NCBI RefSeq assembly: GCF_002934545.1
Contig: NZ_PTJA01000014.1
Location: 62,001 to 126,000 of the forward strand
Origin: Lacrimispora xylanisolvens
GTDB taxonomy: Bacteria > Bacillota > Clostridia > Lachnospirales > Lachnospiraceae
DNA length: 64,000 nucleotides
Direction: 5' to 3'
In this document: one piece after another, positions 61,024 through 64,000 of the stretch
Numbering within the stretch: position 1 is the stretch's first letter
Layout: each line of letters begins with the position of its first letter
Position numbers and translations under genes: made by a program
Notes under the pieces: model-generated
Seen by the model: only the letters and a program-made list of their open reading frames with translations
What the model was told of the DNA's origin: nothing
Database searches by the model: none

Positions 61024-62697
61024 TTAAATATTGGTAAGTCGTTGAAACAGTTCATTCACATCTAACATTCCATAACCCCAGATATTATTGGGATATATAA
61101 TAGAAGATTGCCGTCGTGCTCCACGGGTAATCAGACTGTTAATCACATTACCTGACAGAGTGGTATAGTTGCCTCTGGGAATACCCCACTCTAAAATCAT
61201 TGCAATAGCACCGGTGGCATGGGCGGTTGCAGCGCCTGTGCCGGTTAAGGTCCCAAATCGGTTTCCAGGAAGTGCACAGGGGATCTGGTGCCCTGGAGCG
61301 CTGATATCCGGTTTCACGAAATTATTTCTGGAATAACCTCTGCTGGCCTCTGTTAAAATGCTGTCATTAAACTGATTATAAGCGGTGACTGTCAGCTGGT
61401 GAGATCCATTTCCAGGGGAGTTAATGGTTGTGCCGGGATTGGAATTTAAAAAGAACGTATCATCGCTGATCAGGCTGCCTGCTGGAAGCCAGGAATGAAA
61501 AGCAAGCGGTTCTTTTTCCATACTTTGCACGTTAAAACTCCAGATGCCTGGCATGGCGTTTTGAAAACGCAGCAGAATCAGCTGGTCCCCGCTTTCCTCC
61601 TCAAAGCTCATATTATTAACCCATAAGACAGATGGGGTGAAAACAAACTTAAATCTTCTGCATTCCCCCAGTCCAGGACGTATGAGCTTAGTCGATTCCC
61701 GGTTGGGCGTGTTAATATCAATGGAAAGTCTGCCGAGAGCGGATGGCCATATCTCCATGGAAAACATGCTGTCTTTTTCCCCGATTCTCAATTCAAACCG
61801 ATTGGTAAATGGTTCCTGCTGTGTAGAATTATAATAATGCCTTCGGACATTTCCCTGATTTCCGGCTGAAACAGCAATTCCATAACCGGGGAGCCGCACC
61901 AGATAATTCAAATAATTGCTCAAAGCCCCATTGCCATCATGGGCTCCCTGACTGCTTCCCATGGCAATACAGATGGCAAGAGGGCGGTTGGCTTTCTGCG
62001 CGATGGAAAGAAGATAAGTGATGCCCATCATCAGGTCAGTCTCCTGATAGCAGGAAATGCCATCTGGAACAAAAAACAAATCCTTTAAATTTTTCTTCGC
62101 TTCCTTCAGCTTGACAACTACCAATTCGGCGAATGGAACAATTCCGGAAAAAAACTGTTCTTCTTCCGGTGCTCCGGCAATGATACTGGCGATTGCAGTC
62201 CCATGCCCATCTGCGTCATTGGAAGGAACAATGGATAACGGATTGTCAGAAGCCAGAGCCAAATTGATCAAGTCCCTTGAATATTCAGTCCCATATGTAA
62301 AATGTTCCGGTGGTGTTCCATCCTGAACAGACTGATCCCATAAAGACAGAATTCTTGAAGTGCCGTCATTAAAAAGAAATGTATGGTGCTGGTAATCAAT
62401 TCCTGTGTCTATAACACCAACGATAATTCCCCGCCCATTGAGATTTAAATATGGGTTACGCTGTACGGCTCCCATTCCGGATTTTTCATGGCTTACGGTG
62501 GAGGTAGGAGTATAAAGGGATGGAAAGTTGTAATAAGGATATTTACCCAGATTACATGGATCAGCGTTTCCTACAGGGACATTCAGCAGAGAATGTCTGA
62601 TATTTAAAGGTGTGATATTATCCCCTTCGTCATACAGAGGCACAGAGACGTTATTAATAATGAGATCATAGTAATTATTGTCCAGTATTTTTTTCAA
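61024..62697 (-). CDS. Csp-like subtilisin-family pseudoprotease 4
   Basis: A 557-residue paralogue and the first gene of the leftward array. Asp97 (VIDTGID), His165 (DGHGTAI) and Asn in SAGNQGN are kept; the nucleophile position is Gly488 in LTGTGAATAHATG. TTG start after GGGAGG. Its own promoter lies 38-66 bases upstream. Like the others it has no signal peptide, as expected for Csp proteins packed into the spore. Confidence 0.88.
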   Translation of the reverse strand: MKKILDNNYYDLIINNVSVPLYDEGDNITPLNIRHSLLNVPVGNADPCNLGKYPYYNFPSLYTPTSTVSHEKSGMGAVQRNPYLNLNGRGIIVGVIDTGIDYQHHTFLFNDGTSRILSLWDQSVQDGTPPEHFTYGTEYSRDLINLALASDNPLSIVPSNDADGHGTAIASIIAGAPEEEQFFSGIVPFAELVVVKLKEAKKNLKDLFFVPDGISCYQETDLMMGITYLLSIAQKANRPLAICIAMGSSQGAHDGNGALSNYLNYLVRLPGYGIAVSAGNQGNVRRHYYNSTQQEPFTNRFELRIGEKDSMFSMEIWPSALGRLSIDINTPNRESTKLIRPGLGECRRFKFVFTPSVLWVNNMSFEEESGDQLILLRFQNAMPGIWSFNVQSMEKEPLAFHSWLPAGSLISDDTFFLNSNPGTTINSPGNGSHQLTVTAYNQFNDSILTEASRGYSRNNFVKPDISAPGHQIPCALPGNRFGTLTGTGAATAHATGAIAMILEWGIPRGNYTTLSGNVINSLITRGARRQSSIIYPNNIWGYGMLDVNELFQRLTNI

Positions 62698-62734
62698 AAG
62701 GGGCCTCCCTTAAAAAAGGTAGGAGCATTTGTTC

Positions 62735-62763
62735 TATATTATGCTGAAAAAAAGTGAATATGA
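62735..62763 (-). promoter_or_regulatory. Sporulation-type promoter before pseudoprotease 4
   Basis: On the minus strand TCATATT (62763-62757), 13 bases, CATAATATA (62743-62735). Same -35 and spacing as the copy-3 promoter; the -10 also fits the sigma-K pattern CATA-N3-TA. Confidence 0.5.
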
Positions 62764-62912
62764 GAGAGTGGGTTATATGGTGGGAGGAGTTTTGGGGTTT
62801 GAAGAGAAATAATTTATCAAGGTTATTTTGATACAGTCTGAGGATTAAATATTGATTATTCCGAACTGATATATTATTATAATAGGAAATCGTTGAGTAG
62901 GAGATAAAAAGA

Positions 62913-63437
62913 ATGGATGAAATCAGATTAATAAAGCCAGCAATGGAATATGCAGACGATATCATGAAGTACCGTCAGGAATTTTTAGATTCCGGTGACA
63001 GCCTGGATGGCTGCGGTAATTTAAAGCTGTGCTCTTCAGCAGATGAATGGATTAGAACCATTGATCTTTTGGAACATGATGAAACCTGCCCCGAAGACAG
63101 GGTCACATCTAATACATTTATTGCGGTCAGGACAGCAGATCATAAGATTATTGGAGTTATTGATTTCAGACATCACATAAACCATCCTATTTTGAGCGTT
63201 TGGGGCGGTCATATTGGATACTCCGTTCGACCTGATGAAAGAAGAAAAGGTTATGCAAAAGAGATGCTGCGGCAGAATTTAAAAAACTGTAAAGATTATG
63301 GTTTAGATAAAGTCTTAATTACCTGCGATTATAATAATGTGGGAAGTGAGAAGACGATTCTGGCAAACGGAGGGATTTTTGAGAAGGAAGTAGTTGTGGA
63401 TGGGGACAGGATTAAACGGTACTGGATTCATCTATAA
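62913..63437 (+). CDS. GNAT-family N-acetyltransferase
   Basis: A 174-residue acetyltransferase with the acetyl-CoA loop SVRPDERRKGYAKEMLRQNL (about residues 105-125) and the late VLITCDYNNVGSEKTILANGG. The beginning IRLIKPAMEYADDIMKYRQEF is typical of a small GNAT subgroup close to YhfO/Rim-like enzymes. The substrate is unknown. GTAGGAG precedes the ATG. It diverges from the pseudoprotease array and ends at a terminator. Confidence 0.88.
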   Translation: MDEIRLIKPAMEYADDIMKYRQEFLDSGDSLDGCGNLKLCSSADEWIRTIDLLEHDETCPEDRVTSNTFIAVRTADHKIIGVIDFRHHINHPILSVWGGHIGYSVRPDERRKGYAKEMLRQNLKNCKDYGLDKVLITCDYNNVGSEKTILANGGIFEKEVVVDGDRIKRYWIHL

Positions 63438-63463
63438 ATAATTTATATAATAATAGTAATCAT

Positions 63464-63502
63464 AAACTGCTAACTATCAGTACTAGTTAGTGGTTTTTTT
63501 AT
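63464..63502 (+). terminator. Rho-independent terminator
   Basis: CTAACTA (63470-63476) pairs with TAGTTAG (63484-63490), extended by AAAC/GTTT, then a run of seven T. It ends the GNAT gene and reaches the end of the convergent small gene. Confidence 0.75.
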
Positions 63503-63705
63503 TCATCGCAACAGGTGGGGTTATCTGTTGAAGGAGTGTTGTTTGTACAAGAATTCGATATTGAACGCCTGACAGCAATTGCGCTTAAAGCATCGCTCAG
63601 TAAGAGTATGTCGGCTGCAAACAAAGATAATTCATCGTCGTCTAAGCAATCTGCTATTTGACAAGCTAATGTAGAAATTAATAATACATCACAACAATAA
63701 CTCAT
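63499..63705 (-). CDS. DUF6774-like small cysteine-containing protein
   Basis: A 68-residue protein with cysteines at 4, 5, 15, 20, 52, 64 and 65 and a helical middle (DDDELSLFAADILLLSDALSAIAVRRSI) ending in a disordered tail. It resembles the DUF6774 family of clostridia, whose function is unknown. GAGGTGATAC precedes the ATG. A frameshifted small gene lies 46 bases upstream on the same strand, and the two may form one unit. Confidence 0.65.
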   Translation of the reverse strand: MSYCCDVLLISTLACQIADCLDDDELSLFAADILLLSDALSAIAVRRSISNSCTNNTPSTDNPTCCDE

Positions 63706-63751
63706 TGTATCACCTCAGTTATGTATCTATCATTAATACTATTTTATGCTG

Positions 63752-63992
63752 TTAAGCCAGAATTATTTTAGAAAAAGGAGTTGCACAATTTGTACAACTC
63801 CCATATGTGATGTACTGATGATTTGTTGCAGATATTGTTCTGCTTGAAACCACCTTTTTCGTTGTATTATCAATACAATCGACCCTTATTTTTGCAGTTT
63901 TAGGCAATGAACATTCAGCATCTATTCTTACTGGGAGTGTAGTTCCGTAATCCCATTGTTGGAACTATAAAATGAGTATATCCGCCACTCAT
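63752..63992 (-). pseudogene. Small Cys-containing protein gene broken by a one-base frameshift
   Basis: Too short for easy detection. From ATG 63992 one frame reads MSGGYTHFIVPTMG and then stops early; the next frame continues as DYGTTLPVRIDAEC and TAKIRVDCIDNTT, ending at 63752 with SCTNCATPFSKIILA. Dropping one G from the GGG run near 63949 joins them into one protein of about 79 residues with four cysteines. The ribosome site would lie at or beyond the window edge. Near its end the message can fold GGAGTTG with CAACTCC (63778-63802) followed by TTTTT, like a terminator inside the gene. The joined protein is not one I know; the frameshift could be real or a sequence error. Confidence 0.5.
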
Positions 63993-64000
63993 ATATGGAT

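Noticed and set aside
55808-62697. Reading the four-gene array as a recent assembly duplication
   Set aside because: The copies differ at many positions, have different intergenic sequences and lengths (556 versus 557 residues), so they are true diverged paralogues.
1-64000. tRNA, rRNA, CRISPR repeats, transposase or prophage genes
   Set aside because: I looked for cloverleaf-like ends, regularly spaced direct repeats and transposase motifs and saw none that I can support.

Overview
The window looks like a chromosomal stretch from a spore-forming, sugar-fermenting Firmicute, most likely a Lachnospiraceae (Clostridium cluster XIVa, Lacrimispora-like). The support is moderate-to-low GC, strong GGAGG ribosome sites, several TTG starts, many carbohydrate loci each with its own regulator, a spore photoproduct lyase behind a sigma-G-like promoter, and Csp-like subtilisin paralogues. 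This assignment is inference; the window has no rRNA or tRNA. I found no insertion sequence, prophage, CRISPR array or origin. No gene-free stretch exceeds 300 bases.

Layout. 1-3.7 kb: msm-like sugar ABC importer (binding protein cut by the window edge, one permease broken by a 4-bp deletion) with a sucrose-phosphorylase-type GH13 enzyme. 3.8-5.9 kb: DJ-1/PfpI and PNPOx-like proteins and a WYL regulator. 6-9.7 kb: radical SAM/SPASM protein coupled to a FepBDC-type iron/haem/corrinoid importer, then a MarR-GNAT fusion. 10.8-16.4 kb: LacI regulator divergent from a PTS EIIBC operon with an MBL-fold hydrolase and a split AtuA pair, a catabolic set I do not recognise as described. 16.5-20.9 kb: PRD/EIIA activator, ascorbate-type EIIB and EIIC, and a solitary TrpA-like TIM barrel. 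20.9-31.8 kb: AraC regulators, GH5, GH42, GH43, two GPH symporters and an esterase. 31.8-35.2 kb: TetR regulator and Lon protease sharing one operator. 35.8-39.6 kb: CdaR, GntP permease and glycerate kinase. 39.7-46.9 kb: chemoreceptor, chromate transporter pair, LysR, a LacI remnant, Lgt and SplB. 47-53.4 kb: a second ascorbate operon (ulaG, EIIA, EIIC, EIIB, DeoR, ulaE) plus an unknown beta-propeller-like protein. 53.5-55.7 kb: second chemoreceptor and a 47-residue membrane protein. 55.8-62.7 kb: four tandem Csp-like subtilisin-family proteins. 62.9-64 kb: GNAT enzyme, a DUF6774-like small protein and a frameshifted small gene.

Most striking: all four tandem subtilisin-like proteins keep the catalytic Asp, His and oxyanion Asn but carry Gly where the catalytic Ser should be, all four start at TTG, and two have the same sporulation-type promoter layout (TCATATT-N13-CATAA). 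They look like a family of pseudoproteases, reminiscent of the CspC germinant sensor of Clostridioides difficile. Other leads are the PTS-AtuA operon, the TrpA-like protein in a PTS operon, the TetR operator repeated in front of lon, and the slipped-repeat frameshift in the ABC permease.
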